From positions 1 through 35,131 of the forward strand of contig JAIOPV010000268.1 of the NCBI GenBank assembly GCA_021413735.1: a stretch of 35,131 bases of DNA, given 5' to 3'. Positions 24,468 to 32,161 of this stretch are shown piece after piece; the stretch's first letter is position 1; each line of letters starts with the position of its first letter. The notes below the pieces were generated by a model. It saw nothing but the letters and a program-made list of their open reading frames with translations, ran no database searches and had not been told where the DNA came from. A program made the translations under genes and the position numbers. The DNA comes from Planctomycetota bacterium (GTDB lineage Bacteria > Planctomycetota > Planctomycetia > Gemmatales > Gemmataceae).

Positions 24468-25931
24468 ATGGCGAAGCCCGAATTTGCTGGAACGCTGGAA
24501 AAGATCGGCTGCAACTGCTGGCGCATTCCCAAGAGCTTCAAAGCCGGGATGCGTGTGGACGGCCACATCTTCGCCAGCGACAAACTCATGGAGACGATCC
24601 GCAAGGATCAGGCTCCGGATCAGGTCGCGAACGTCGCCACGCTGCCCGGCATCCAGAAGGCCAGCCTCGCGATGCCCGACATCCACTGGGGCTACGGCTT
24701 CTGCATCGGCGGCGTCTGCGCGACCGATCCGGAAGAGGGCGGCGTCATTTCCCCCGGCGGCGTCGGCTACGACATCAACTGTGGCGTGCGTCTGGTGAAG
24801 ACGAACCTGTTCCTCGACGACGTGAAGAAGCACATCCGCGAACTGGTGAAGGCACTGTTTTACACCATTCCGTCGGGTGCGGGGCGAGCGGGCCGATACA
24901 AGTTCAACCCGGTCGAAACCCGGCGGCTCATGGGCGAGGGTCCAAGGTTTGTCCTCGATCGCGGGCTTGGCATTGAGCAGGATCTCGTTCACACGGAGTC
25001 GAACGGACGTATCCCCGACGGCGACCCCCACGAGGTTTCGGACCACGCGGTGAAGCGTGGTGCCGACCAGTGCGGCACCCTCGGCAGCGGCAACCACTTC
25101 CTCGAAGTGCAGGTTGTCGATGCGGTGGTCGATGCCGACGTCGCGAAGGCGTTTGGCCTCGAACTGAACCAGATCTGCGTGATGATCCACTCGGGGTCAC
25201 GCGGCCTCGGTTACCAGGTCTGCGACGACGCCCTGAGCGTGTTCCGCAACTGCCCCGAGAAGTACAAGTTCGAGTTGCCCGACCGCCAACTCGCGTGCGC
25301 TCCCGTTGGCAGTCCGGAGGGTCGAAAGTACATCGCTGCGATGCGGGCGGCCGCGAACTACGGCTTCTGCAATCGGCAACTGCTGATGCATCAGGCCCGC
25401 GAAGTGTTCGCCGAGGTGTTCGGGCGGTCGTGGCAAGACCTCGGCATGGAACAGCTCTACGACGTGGCCCACAACATCGCGAAGCTTGAAGAGCACGACA
25501 TCGACGGCGTGAAAAAGAAGGTTTGGGTTCACCGCAAAGGGGCGACGCGAGCGTTCCCGGCGGGGCATCCTGATGTGCCGGAGCAGTTCCGTTCAGTGGG
25601 ACAGCCGGTGATTATCCCAGGCGACATGGGCCGTGCGTCGTGGGTGTTGGTCGGCAGCGCCGGCAGCATGGAGAAGACGTTTGGCTCCACGTGTCACGGG
25701 GCCGGACGAGCGATGAGCCGCACGGCTGCGAAACTCGACGGGGCCGGTCGCAAGATCGAGAAGGAACTGGAAGCTCGCGGCGTGATCGCGATGGCCACGA
25801 GTCGCAGTGGACTCGCGGAGGAGCAGCCGAAGGCGTACAAGAACGTGGACGACGTGGTGGACACGGTTCACGAGGCCGACCTGTCGCGGAAGGTTGCCCG
25901 GATGCGACCGATCGGCGTTATCAAAGGTTAG
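24468..25931 (+). CDS. rtcB: RNA-splicing ligase RtcB (GTP-dependent RNA ligase)
   Basis: RtcB joins a 2',3'-cyclic phosphate or 3'-phosphate end to a 5'-OH end through a covalent histidine-GMP intermediate with manganese. It has 487 residues, the usual length, from the ATG at 24468 with GGCGAGAG upstream; an ATG at 24426 in the same frame is a weaker option. Metal-site and active-site segments are visible: VGYDINCGVRL with C105, CGTLGSGNHFLEV, MIHSGSRGLGYQV, DVAHNIAKLEEHD and FGSTCHGAGRAMSR with the guanylated histidine H410. The C-terminus VDTVHEADLSRKVARMRPIGVIKG is typical. It is encoded after archease, which activates RtcB in other systems. It probably repairs cleaved tRNA or other RNA. 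Confidence 0.97.
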   Translation: MAKPEFAGTLEKIGCNCWRIPKSFKAGMRVDGHIFASDKLMETIRKDQAPDQVANVATLPGIQKASLAMPDIHWGYGFCIGGVCATDPEEGGVISPGGVGYDINCGVRLVKTNLFLDDVKKHIRELVKALFYTIPSGAGRAGRYKFNPVETRRLMGEGPRFVLDRGLGIEQDLVHTESNGRIPDGDPHEVSDHAVKRGADQCGTLGSGNHFLEVQVVDAVVDADVAKAFGLELNQICVMIHSGSRGLGYQVCDDALSVFRNCPEKYKFELPDRQLACAPVGSPEGRKYIAAMRAAANYGFCNRQLLMHQAREVFAEVFGRSWQDLGMEQLYDVAHNIAKLEEHDIDGVKKKVWVHRKGATRAFPAGHPDVPEQFRSVGQPVIIPGDMGRASWVLVGSAGSMEKTFGSTCHGAGRAMSRTAAKLDGAGRKIEKELEARGVIAMATSRSGLAEEQPKAYKNVDDVVDTVHEADLSRKVARMRPIGVIKG

Positions 25932-25978
25932 CGGCCGCCGCAGCGGAGCGGCACGTCGCCCCGCTGCGGCGACCGCTA
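25929..25978. terminator. Bidirectional hairpin between rtcB and the oxidoreductase gene
   Basis: The arms 25929-25946 (TAGCGGCCGCCGCAGCGG) and 25961-25978 (CCGCTGCGGCGACCGCTA) pair at 17 of 18 positions around a 14-base loop. The left arm contains the rtcB stop codon and the right arm ends nine bases before the stop of the convergent gene at 25987. It is placed to end transcription from both sides. No T-run follows. Confidence 0.65.
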
Positions 25979-25986
25979 CACTGTCA

Positions 25987-27405
25987 TCAACCAACGCCCA
26001 GCAAATCCCAGCCCTTGCGGTATTCCTTGCGGACCAACTTCGTCGCGGTTTCGGAGTTCGTGAACGTCAGCTTTGCCGCGTCCCATTCGAGCTTCTGACC
26101 GGCGAACCGCACCGCGATGTTGCCCATCAGCATCGTCTCGGTGAGCTGGCCCGCGTAGTCAAAGTTCGACGACGCCAGTTCCGGCTTGTTCGCCTTGATC
26201 GCCTCCAGCCATTCCTTCTTCATGTGCGAATCGTTGTCGCCGTCGACGCCCGCGGTCAACTTCTCGGGCTTCTTCGTCTGCACTTCCGCGAAGTCCTTCT
26301 CAGGCGTGAGGCGGAAGGTTTGTCCGTAGTCGCTAGGGCTGAACAGAATGCCCTTGTCGCCGACGAGAATGGAACCGCTGTCGGTGAGTTTCTCGCCGGG
26401 CTTCAGCAGCTTCGCGAGCAACTCCTCCGGCGGCAGCACCTTCTTGTCGCCCTTCTTGCCCTCGTACCAGTGCAGCGTGCAGCCCGGCAGTTCACCACGT
26501 GCCGCGAAGATGTACTGAATGTGTGCCCAAGCTGGGTAGGTTTCGGGGTTGATCTCGCCGGCCTCGGCGGTCACTGCGATCGGTGCGCCGAGCTTCAACG
26601 CACGGAACGCCATGTTCGCGGTGTGGCAGGCCATGTCGCCGAGAGCACCGGTGCCGAAGTCCCAGTAACCGCGCCAGTCGTGCGGGTGATACGCGGGTCG
26701 CGGCGCAAACGCCACCGCATACGGACGCATCGGCGCCGGCCCGATGAACTCTTCCCAGTGAACGTGCTTCGGCACTTCCGTTTCCTTCGGGCGTGCCACG
26801 ATGTCGGGGGCTTGCTTCCAGTAGTGAGCAGGTCGGTTCGTCCAGACGTGGGCTTCTTTGATCTGCCCGAGAATACCCGACTGCACGATCTCGACCGCCC
26901 GCCGCAAGCCGTTCAGCGCCGACCCCTGGTTCCCCATCTGCGTGCAAACCTTCTGCTTCGCCGCAATCTCACGCAGCACGCGGGCCTCGTGAACCGTGTG
27001 CGTCAGTGGCTTCTGGCAGTAGACGTGCTTGCCCGCTCGCATCGCCAGCGCCGAAGCCGGGGCGTGCGAGTGATCGGCGGTGGAAACGGTGACGGCGTCG
27101 ATTTCCTTGGCCATCTTGTCGAAGAGGGCACGGTAATCGAAGAACGTCTTGGCGTCGGGCCATTTCTTCGCCTTGTCGGCAAGGCGAATGTCGTCGATGT
27201 CGCACAGCGCGACGACCTGCATCAAGCCGCCAGCCTGGTCGATGTCGCTGGAACCCTTGCCGCCGATGCCGATGCCCGCGAGACGAATCTTCTCGTTCGC
27301 ACCGAGAGCGCGAGCGACCGAAGCGGCAGGACCGGCGAAGAGATAGCCGAGCGAGCCGACGGCTCCGGTTTGGAGGGCACGACGGCGTGTGATACGGCGA
27401 GACAT
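25987..27405 (-). CDS. Gfo/Idh/MocA-family oxidoreductase with Tat signal
   Basis: This encodes 472 residues from the ATG at 27405. A twin-arginine signal (MSRRITRRRALQTGAVGSLG) precedes the Rossmann fold with GIGIGGKG at 44-51 and the conserved QKPLTHTVHEARV motif (K132). The C-terminal half fits the Gfo/Idh/MocA family, with segments FGTGALGDMACHTANMAFRAL and VGDKGILFSPSDYG. These planctomycete proteins are expected to oxidise a sugar or sugar acid, with NAD(P) carried across in the folded protein. They are usually encoded in carbohydrate-use clusters. The substrate is unknown. The longer in-frame start at 27855 enters the upstream gene and is rejected. It is 62 bases from the dehydratase gene upstream on the same strand. 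Confidence 0.93.
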   Translation of the reverse strand: MSRRITRRRALQTGAVGSLGYLFAGPAASVARALGANEKIRLAGIGIGGKGSSDIDQAGGLMQVVALCDIDDIRLADKAKKWPDAKTFFDYRALFDKMAKEIDAVTVSTADHSHAPASALAMRAGKHVYCQKPLTHTVHEARVLREIAAKQKVCTQMGNQGSALNGLRRAVEIVQSGILGQIKEAHVWTNRPAHYWKQAPDIVARPKETEVPKHVHWEEFIGPAPMRPYAVAFAPRPAYHPHDWRGYWDFGTGALGDMACHTANMAFRALKLGAPIAVTAEAGEINPETYPAWAHIQYIFAARGELPGCTLHWYEGKKGDKKVLPPEELLAKLLKPGEKLTDSGSILVGDKGILFSPSDYGQTFRLTPEKDFAEVQTKKPEKLTAGVDGDNDSHMKKEWLEAIKANKPELASSNFDYAGQLTETMLMGNIAVRFAGQKLEWDAAKLTFTNSETATKLVRKEYRKGWDLLGVG

Positions 27406-27467
27406 GGGGAGAACTCCAAGGAAAGGGTGCTGTCGATCAACGATATCAATGCGACGGCGTGCCGCAA

Positions 27468-28667
27468 TCAGTAATCCGAAATCGAGCCGTCCTTGAGCTT
27501 CTGACCGGGCCACTTGTACGTCTGCGGTTTCTTCGCTTCCTCCTCCAACTTCTTCTCGTCTACTTCCACCCCGAGCCCAGGACCGCCGGGCAAGCCCGTG
27601 TAGCCGTCCTTGTCGATCGCCCACTGCATCTGCGTGATGCCCTGACCGGTGAAGCCAACATTCGTCGGGTAAAACTCGTGGATCAGGAACAGCGGAATCG
27701 CGGCGGCAACGTGCAGGCTCGCGGCAATGCCGAGGAAGCCCGCTGTGCAGTGCGGCGCGAGCGGCACCTGATACGTCTCCGCGAGAATGGCAATCTTCCG
27801 CATCGACGTGATGCCACCCGTATGACAGCAATCGGGCTGCAAGATGTCGAGGCAACGGTGTTGCAGGTACGGCAGGAACTCGAAGATGGTGCGGTCGCGT
27901 TCGCCAGCGGCTAGCGGAACCGAAATCTTCTCTTTCAGCCGCTTGAACACCTCGATGTTGCCGGGCACGGCAGGTTCTTCGATGAACAGCAAATCGTAGG
28001 GCTTCAGTGCCGAGGCGAGTTGAATCAGGCTGGCTGGCGGGATGGCACAGTGAGCATCGAACATGACCGCGCCGCTCGGCCCGACATCCTCGCGAGCTTT
28101 CTTGATGTTGGCGACGATCTTGTCGACGTCGGCCGGTGTTAAGCTGTGTTCGTAAGGGCCGCCGGGCGGAATCTTCTTGGCTTGCGGCGTGTGGTAAACG
28201 CGAATCTTGTCACGGGTCGGGCCGCCGAGCATCCGGTAAACGGGCGTGTTCCACAACTTGCCGGTGAGATCCCACAAAGCGATGTCGATGCCGGCCATCG
28301 TGTGAATCATGAACGGCCCGCCGCGAATGTCGCGGTGCGCCCGATAGAGCTTCTGCCAGATGTGTTCGATGCGGGTCGGGTTCTCGCCGTCGATCAACTC
28401 GAACAGCGACTCGGCCAACGGCTTCGACACTCGTGGATCGACGCCCTTGATTTCACCCCAACCGGTGATGCCGTGGTTCGTCTCGATCTTGACGTAGACA
28501 CGCGGGCCAACCCACGTCGCCTGCATCTTCGTGATCTTGATTGTCGACGACCGATCCGCGACCTGTGCGGCCGGGTTCTTGTCTTGCGCGACAGCCTCCG
28601 AGAGCAACGCTTGCCCGGCGGTGACGGCTCCGAACGTGGTGAGCATTTCGCGGCGAGAGAACGACAT
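27468..28667 (-). CDS. Enolase-superfamily sugar-acid dehydratase, D-galactonate dehydratase-like
   Basis: This encodes 399 residues from the ATG at 28667. A Tat-like signal (MSFSRREMLTTFGAVTAGQ) is present, unlike cytoplasmic DgoD. The metal ligands are D204 (VMFDAH), E230 (LLFIEE) and E256 (PLAAGE). The catalytic histidines are H206 and H306 (APHCTAG). The D204-E230-E256 spacing (26 and 26 residues) and the D-to-H spacings (+2 and +102) match E. coli D-galactonate dehydratase DgoD as I recall it (D183, E209, E235, H185, H285). A related mannonate/galactarate specificity cannot be excluded. It is probably co-transcribed with the Gfo/Idh/MocA gene, giving an exported sugar-acid route. Confidence 0.88.
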   Translation of the reverse strand: MSFSRREMLTTFGAVTAGQALLSEAVAQDKNPAAQVADRSSTIKITKMQATWVGPRVYVKIETNHGITGWGEIKGVDPRVSKPLAESLFELIDGENPTRIEHIWQKLYRAHRDIRGGPFMIHTMAGIDIALWDLTGKLWNTPVYRMLGGPTRDKIRVYHTPQAKKIPPGGPYEHSLTPADVDKIVANIKKAREDVGPSGAVMFDAHCAIPPASLIQLASALKPYDLLFIEEPAVPGNIEVFKRLKEKISVPLAAGERDRTIFEFLPYLQHRCLDILQPDCCHTGGITSMRKIAILAETYQVPLAPHCTAGFLGIAASLHVAAAIPLFLIHEFYPTNVGFTGQGITQMQWAIDKDGYTGLPGGPGLGVEVDEKKLEEEAKKPQTYKWPGQKLKDGSISDY

Positions 28668-28698
28668 GGCAAACCTCGGGGAGACGGAGGGATGCCAG

Positions 28699-28727
28699 AT
28701 TGTCGGTCCCGCTCCGTCATGCGTCAA
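28699..28727 (-). promoter_or_regulatory. Candidate promoter of the dehydratase-oxidoreductase operon
   Basis: On the minus strand TTGACG (28727-28722) and GACAAT (28704-28699) are separated by 17 bases, with the dehydratase ATG at 28667. The leader would be about 25 bases. The -35 is a 5/6 match and the -10 a 4/6 match. This is only a pattern match. Confidence 0.4.
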
Positions 28728-29062
28728 TCAGTTCTCGCCGTGTGACGCTGAGGAGATGTGCTCCATTCGATTGCGACGTGTCAAGTGTTTTGGCGACTTT
28801 TGGTCGTTCTCATTGGTTCCGGGCCACATGCACACCCCACGTCCGGAATCATCCATTTCCGCCCCGGAACCATTCGATTCGTCCGGAAGAAAGTTTGTTA
28901 GAGCAAGCGGCGGATTAATTCAGTGATGCATCTCGTTGTGCGACAGTATCTTGAGGATCGTGTCGCCGACGCCCGCGCGCAGACGCCAAAAACGCACGTC
29001 CGGAACCAACACGGAATGCCTGTGTCGGGCTCCAAAGGCCGCGAACATCATTCGAGCACCGC
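28728..29062. other. Gene-free stretch upstream of the dehydratase operon
   Basis: I see no gene here. Open frames in this stretch are short or lack ribosome binding sites and homology. It holds the 29-base conserved element at 28864-28892 (minus orientation) and three TCCGGA sites (28842, 28882, 28999). TTCCGGACGTG on the minus strand near 28994-29004 resembles part of the element's downstream flank. A TTGACA box on the minus strand (28784-28779) has no good -10. Confidence 0.5.
28864..28892 (-). promoter_or_regulatory. 29-bp conserved intergenic element (copy B)
   Basis: This is the minus-strand copy of the element at 10696-10724: TTTCTTCCGGACGAAT, one base difference, then GAATGGTTCCGG. 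It lies 197 bases upstream of the dehydratase start. A downstream block with GTGGGGTG then GCCCGGAA is shared with copy A, displaced by about 22 bases that look like a partial duplication (ATTCCGGACGTGGGG). The different neighbouring genes (ribosomal proteins versus sugar catabolism) make a simple shared regulon unlikely but not impossible. Confidence 0.6.
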
Positions 29063-29269
29063 TCACTTCGTGATGCCCATTTGGTCGAGCATGAACGCCA
29101 GCACGATCGCGTCTTCCTTGAAGTGGTCGTAGCGACCCGACGAACCGTGGCCGGCGTCCACGTTGCAACGCAGCAGAAGCGGCTTCTGGTCTGGCTTCAG
29201 CGTGCGGAATTTCGGAGCGCACTTCGCAGGGGCATTCGCGACATGGGCATTTCCGGTGGCGTGATTCAA
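29063..29269 (-). pseudogene. Remnant of a prolyl-oligopeptidase (S9) C-terminus
   Basis: About 55 residues end in KFRTLKPDQKPLLLRCNVDA, then GHGSSGRYDHFKEDAIVLAF and MLDQMG. This is the conserved end of S9-family prolyl oligopeptidases/oligopeptidase B, including the catalytic-histidine segment DAGHG. The rest of the catalytic domain and the propeller are absent and no start codon with a ribosome binding site is present. Next to it (29266-29377, minus) a frame reads NNRVDGKFGISVELTLQYPG and then stops; I do not recognise it, and it may be another remnant. The surroundings look like a decay zone. Confidence 0.65.
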
Positions 29270-29377
29270 CTTTGAATGCCGCCCGGGTACTGCAAAGTGA
29301 GCTCGACGGAGATGCCGAACTTGCCATCAACGCGATTGTTGATGCAAGCGATGAAATTCGTGGAGTTATTCGACTCG

Positions 29378-29677
29378 TCACTTCGCGCGCTTGGTGGGTG
29401 GAGTGGGCGGGGTGGGCGTGCTGGGGAAATCGCACTCGCCGTACTCAGCCGCGTGTTGACCGAGTTCCGTCAGTGAATATGTGGCGACGAACGGTTCCTT
29501 GTCGGTGCCTGTCACTCGGGTCAGCAATCCGGCCTGCACAAGACCGTTCAGGAACGTGCCGTCCTTGGTGTTGCGTGTTGGTGAGAGTCGAAGTTCGCGG
29601 CCCGTTGGAGGTTTGCGGCTCCGTTTCACCGCTCGGAGTATTTGCCAGTGGTGATGGGGGATGGGGAATACAGCCAT
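29378..29677 (-). CDS. Small winged-helix-like protein of unknown function
   Basis: This encodes 99 residues from the ATG at 29677, with AAGGAG in ideal position. The sequence HHHWQILRAVKRSRKPPTGR, then a FLNGLVQAGLLTRV segment and a YSLTELGQHAAEYGEC segment, has the layout of a winged helix domain (helix, helix, recognition helix, then a beta-wing). The C-terminus is a Pro/Thr tail (STPTPPTPPTKRAK). A DNA-binding or regulatory role is an inference from fold-like pattern only. It is divergent from the DUF4139 gene at 29901. The gap between them has an inverted CCGTTAC/GTAACGG (29772-29802) of unknown meaning. Confidence 0.7.
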   Translation of the reverse strand: MAVFPIPHHHWQILRAVKRSRKPPTGRELRLSPTRNTKDGTFLNGLVQAGLLTRVTGTDKEPFVATYSLTELGQHAAEYGECDFPSTPTPPTPPTKRAK

Positions 29678-29900
29678 GACAATGCTCCTTTTGGAATTGA
29701 CCGGCTCCAATGGACATTCTTGCATTGCCACTATGTTGCAGTCAATCGTCGGATTCTTCGGAATAGACATCCGTTACACAATACCACGTGAATCGTAACG
29801 GCCTCCGACTCATTCGGTGACGGAACGTAACTTGTCGGGTACGATCAGCGCAAGTTCAATTCGCTTCGCCCAAATTGGGCTTCCTCTCTGGAGATTAGCA

Positions 29901-32102
29901 ATGGTTTCGAAGTGGTTGCTTCTCGCGCCTGTTGTCGGTGCGGTCGGTTTGGGTGTGGGCATCGGCGTCGGTGCAGACAAGCTTGTTGGCGCAGCCCCCG
30001 ATGCCGTCAAGCAAGACGTGAAACCAGCAGTGACGCTACCAATCACGAGAGTCGTGCTGTTCAACAGCGGTGTCGGCTACTTCAGCCGCAGCGGCGACGT
30101 GACCGACGATGCCCGCGTCGATCTCAGCTTTCAAGAGACGGACATCAACGATCTGCTCAAGAGCATGATTCTTGAGGACTTCGGCAAGGGTCGCATCGCT
30201 GCCGTCAGCTACGACAGCCGCGAACCCATCAGCCGCACTCTCAGCAGCTTCGCGGTGAACCTGAACGGTCAGCCGACGTTCGCGAGCATCGTATCGCAGA
30301 TGCGTGGCGAACGCATCGAAGTCGTCACAACCCCAGGTGCCGCGAATCAACCCGGCAAACTGTCGGGCGTGATTGTCGGCGTCGAGAACCAAAAGGTTCC
30401 AGCCGGCACAACGACCGTTGACACGGCCGTTCTGAATATGTGGTGCGCGGAAGGTCTGCGAGCCGTGAAGCTCTCCGAAGTGCAGCAACTCCGATTCTCG
30501 AACCCAATCATCGAGAATGAATTCCGCCGCGCTCTCGACACACTCGCACTGACCCACGATTCGCAGAAGAAAGCTGTTCAGTTGCACTTCGCTGGCGACG
30601 GCCAACGCAAGGTTCAGGTGGGTTACGTCATCGAAGCGCCGATCTGGAAGACGAGCTACCGAATGGTTCTCGCCGACAAGGAGAAGCCCTATCTGCAAGG
30701 TTGGGCGATGGTCGAGAACCCCACCGACGAGGATTGGGGCGGCGTCAAGATGGCTCTGATCTCGGGTCGTCCGATCAGCTTCAAGATGGACCTTTACAAC
30801 CCGCTCTACATCAACCGCCCGACCGTCGAGCCCGAACTCTTCGCATCACTGCGACCCGTCACTTATCGCGGTGGGTTCGGCAACGACAAGGACGGCTTGG
30901 CGATCAACGGGCTTCAGAAGCAAGTTGAAGTACTCGATAAGAGCGACGGCGGAGATCGCAAAGCCTTCAAGGGCGAGGCACAGAACCGGGCGCTCGCCGC
31001 TGGCGTCCCTGGGGCACCTCTCGGCAAGATGCGACCAGCCGAAGCCAAGGCTGGCGACGAACGCTTCGGTAAGGATCTGGCAGCAGAACTCGGTAATCGA
31101 CCAAACCTTGGTGGCTCGGGGAGCGTGGCAACGGCCGGGAATCTGGGCGACTTCTTCCAGTACACGATTGACCACCCCGTGACGCTCGGCCGCCAGAAGA
31201 GTGCGATGCTGCCGATCGTGGGCAAGGAAATCGAAGGCCAGAAAGTCTCGATCTACAACCAGAACGTGCAGAAGTCGCACCCGCTGCTCGGCCTCAAGTT
31301 CAAGAACACGTCCGGCGCTCACTTGAATCAGGGACCGATCACCGTGTTCGAAGGCAGCGTTTATGCTGGCGACACCCGCGTTCTCGACGTCAACCTCAAC
31401 GAAGAACGACTCGTCTCTTACGCCATCGACCTGGGCACGGAAGTCGATCCGCAAATCGGTCCTGGCAACCAGAAGATCACGAGCGTGAAAGCAGTCCGTG
31501 GTATCGTTCACACGATGACGAAGTTCTCGGAAGAGAAGAAGTACAAGATCATCAATCGCAGCCAGACCGACCGAACTCTCTTGATCGAACACGCGAACCG
31601 CACCAACCAGCAGTTCAAACTCGTTGGCACCGATAAGCCGACGGAAGACACCCCAGATGTCTATCGCTTCACAGTGCCGGTGAAGTCCGGCGAAACGAAG
31701 ACCTTCACCGTGAAGGAAGAAAAGGACATCGCCAGCACGATCTCGCTGACCAACGGTGCCGAGAACCAGATCCGCTACATCATCAACTTGGCCGAAGCCA
31801 GCGACTCGCTCAAGCAGAAGTTGACGGAAGCTCTGACCATCAAGGCGACATGGGATGTGGCGCTGCGTGAACTGAATCAGATCGGTGCCGATCTGCAACG
31901 GCTGAATCTGGATCAGGACCGCATCCGCAAGAATCTGCGTGAAACGCCGAAGGAAGCGGAAGTGTACGCCACTTACCTCAAGAAGCTCTCCGACCAGGAG
32001 AAGGAAATCGACGCCCTCACCACCAAGCAGAAGTCACTCATGACCAGCGAGTTCACTGCTCGCAAGAAGTACGAAGATTACCTCGCCAACATCTCCGACT
32101 GA
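29901..32102 (+). CDS. DUF4139-domain exported protein
   Basis: This encodes 733 residues from the ATG at 29901 with GGAG nearby (about 29890); a longer in-frame start at 29817 adds a non-hydrophobic N-terminus. The N-terminal hydrophobic segment KWLLLAPVVGAVGLGVGIGV is a signal anchor or signal peptide. The region VVLFNSGVGYFSRSGDV starts the domain. YVIEAPIWKTSYRMVL and GWAMVENPTDEDWGGVKMALISGRP are typical DUF4139 motifs (mucoidy-inhibitor-like family). The C-terminal 90 residues (about 640-733) form a charged helical, coiled-coil-like region. Function unknown. A perfect hairpin follows the stop. Confidence 0.9.
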   Translation: MVSKWLLLAPVVGAVGLGVGIGVGADKLVGAAPDAVKQDVKPAVTLPITRVVLFNSGVGYFSRSGDVTDDARVDLSFQETDINDLLKSMILEDFGKGRIAAVSYDSREPISRTLSSFAVNLNGQPTFASIVSQMRGERIEVVTTPGAANQPGKLSGVIVGVENQKVPAGTTTVDTAVLNMWCAEGLRAVKLSEVQQLRFSNPIIENEFRRALDTLALTHDSQKKAVQLHFAGDGQRKVQVGYVIEAPIWKTSYRMVLADKEKPYLQGWAMVENPTDEDWGGVKMALISGRPISFKMDLYNPLYINRPTVEPELFASLRPVTYRGGFGNDKDGLAINGLQKQVEVLDKSDGGDRKAFKGEAQNRALAAGVPGAPLGKMRPAEAKAGDERFGKDLAAELGNRPNLGGSGSVATAGNLGDFFQYTIDHPVTLGRQKSAMLPIVGKEIEGQKVSIYNQNVQKSHPLLGLKFKNTSGAHLNQGPITVFEGSVYAGDTRVLDVNLNEERLVSYAIDLGTEVDPQIGPGNQKITSVKAVRGIVHTMTKFSEEKKYKIINRSQTDRTLLIEHANRTNQQFKLVGTDKPTEDTPDVYRFTVPVKSGETKTFTVKEEKDIASTISLTNGAENQIRYIINLAEASDSLKQKLTEALTIKATWDVALRELNQIGADLQRLNLDQDRIRKNLRETPKEAEVYATYLKKLSDQEKEIDALTTKQKSLMTSEFTARKKYEDYLANISD

Positions 32103-32116
32103 TGATTGAATCAGAT

Positions 32117-32158
32117 AGCCGGTTGCGGCTTCGCATCTTTGCGAAGCCGCAACCGGCT
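32117..32158. terminator. Bidirectional terminator hairpin between the DUF4139 gene and a glycosyltransferase gene
   Basis: The 19-base perfect stem 32117-32135 and 32140-32158 has a 4-base loop (TCTT). It lies in the 59-base gap between two convergent genes and is a classical bidirectional terminator in position and shape, although neither side has a long T-run. Confidence 0.8.
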
Positions 32159-32161
32159 TCA

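Noticed and set aside
27406-27855. Upstream extension of the Gfo/Idh/MocA gene
   Set aside because: It overlaps the dehydratase gene in another frame and lacks homology; the Tat signal begins at the ATG at 27405.
28920-29435. 171-residue open frame on the minus strand
   Set aside because: It spans the gene-poor region in a frame different from the peptidase remnant, with no domain and no ribosome binding site.
29678-29900. Promoter pair between the winged-helix protein and the DUF4139 gene
   Set aside because: TTGCAG near 29731 has no -10 box at acceptable spacing, and the inverted CCGTTAC/GTAACGG is too short to interpret on its own.
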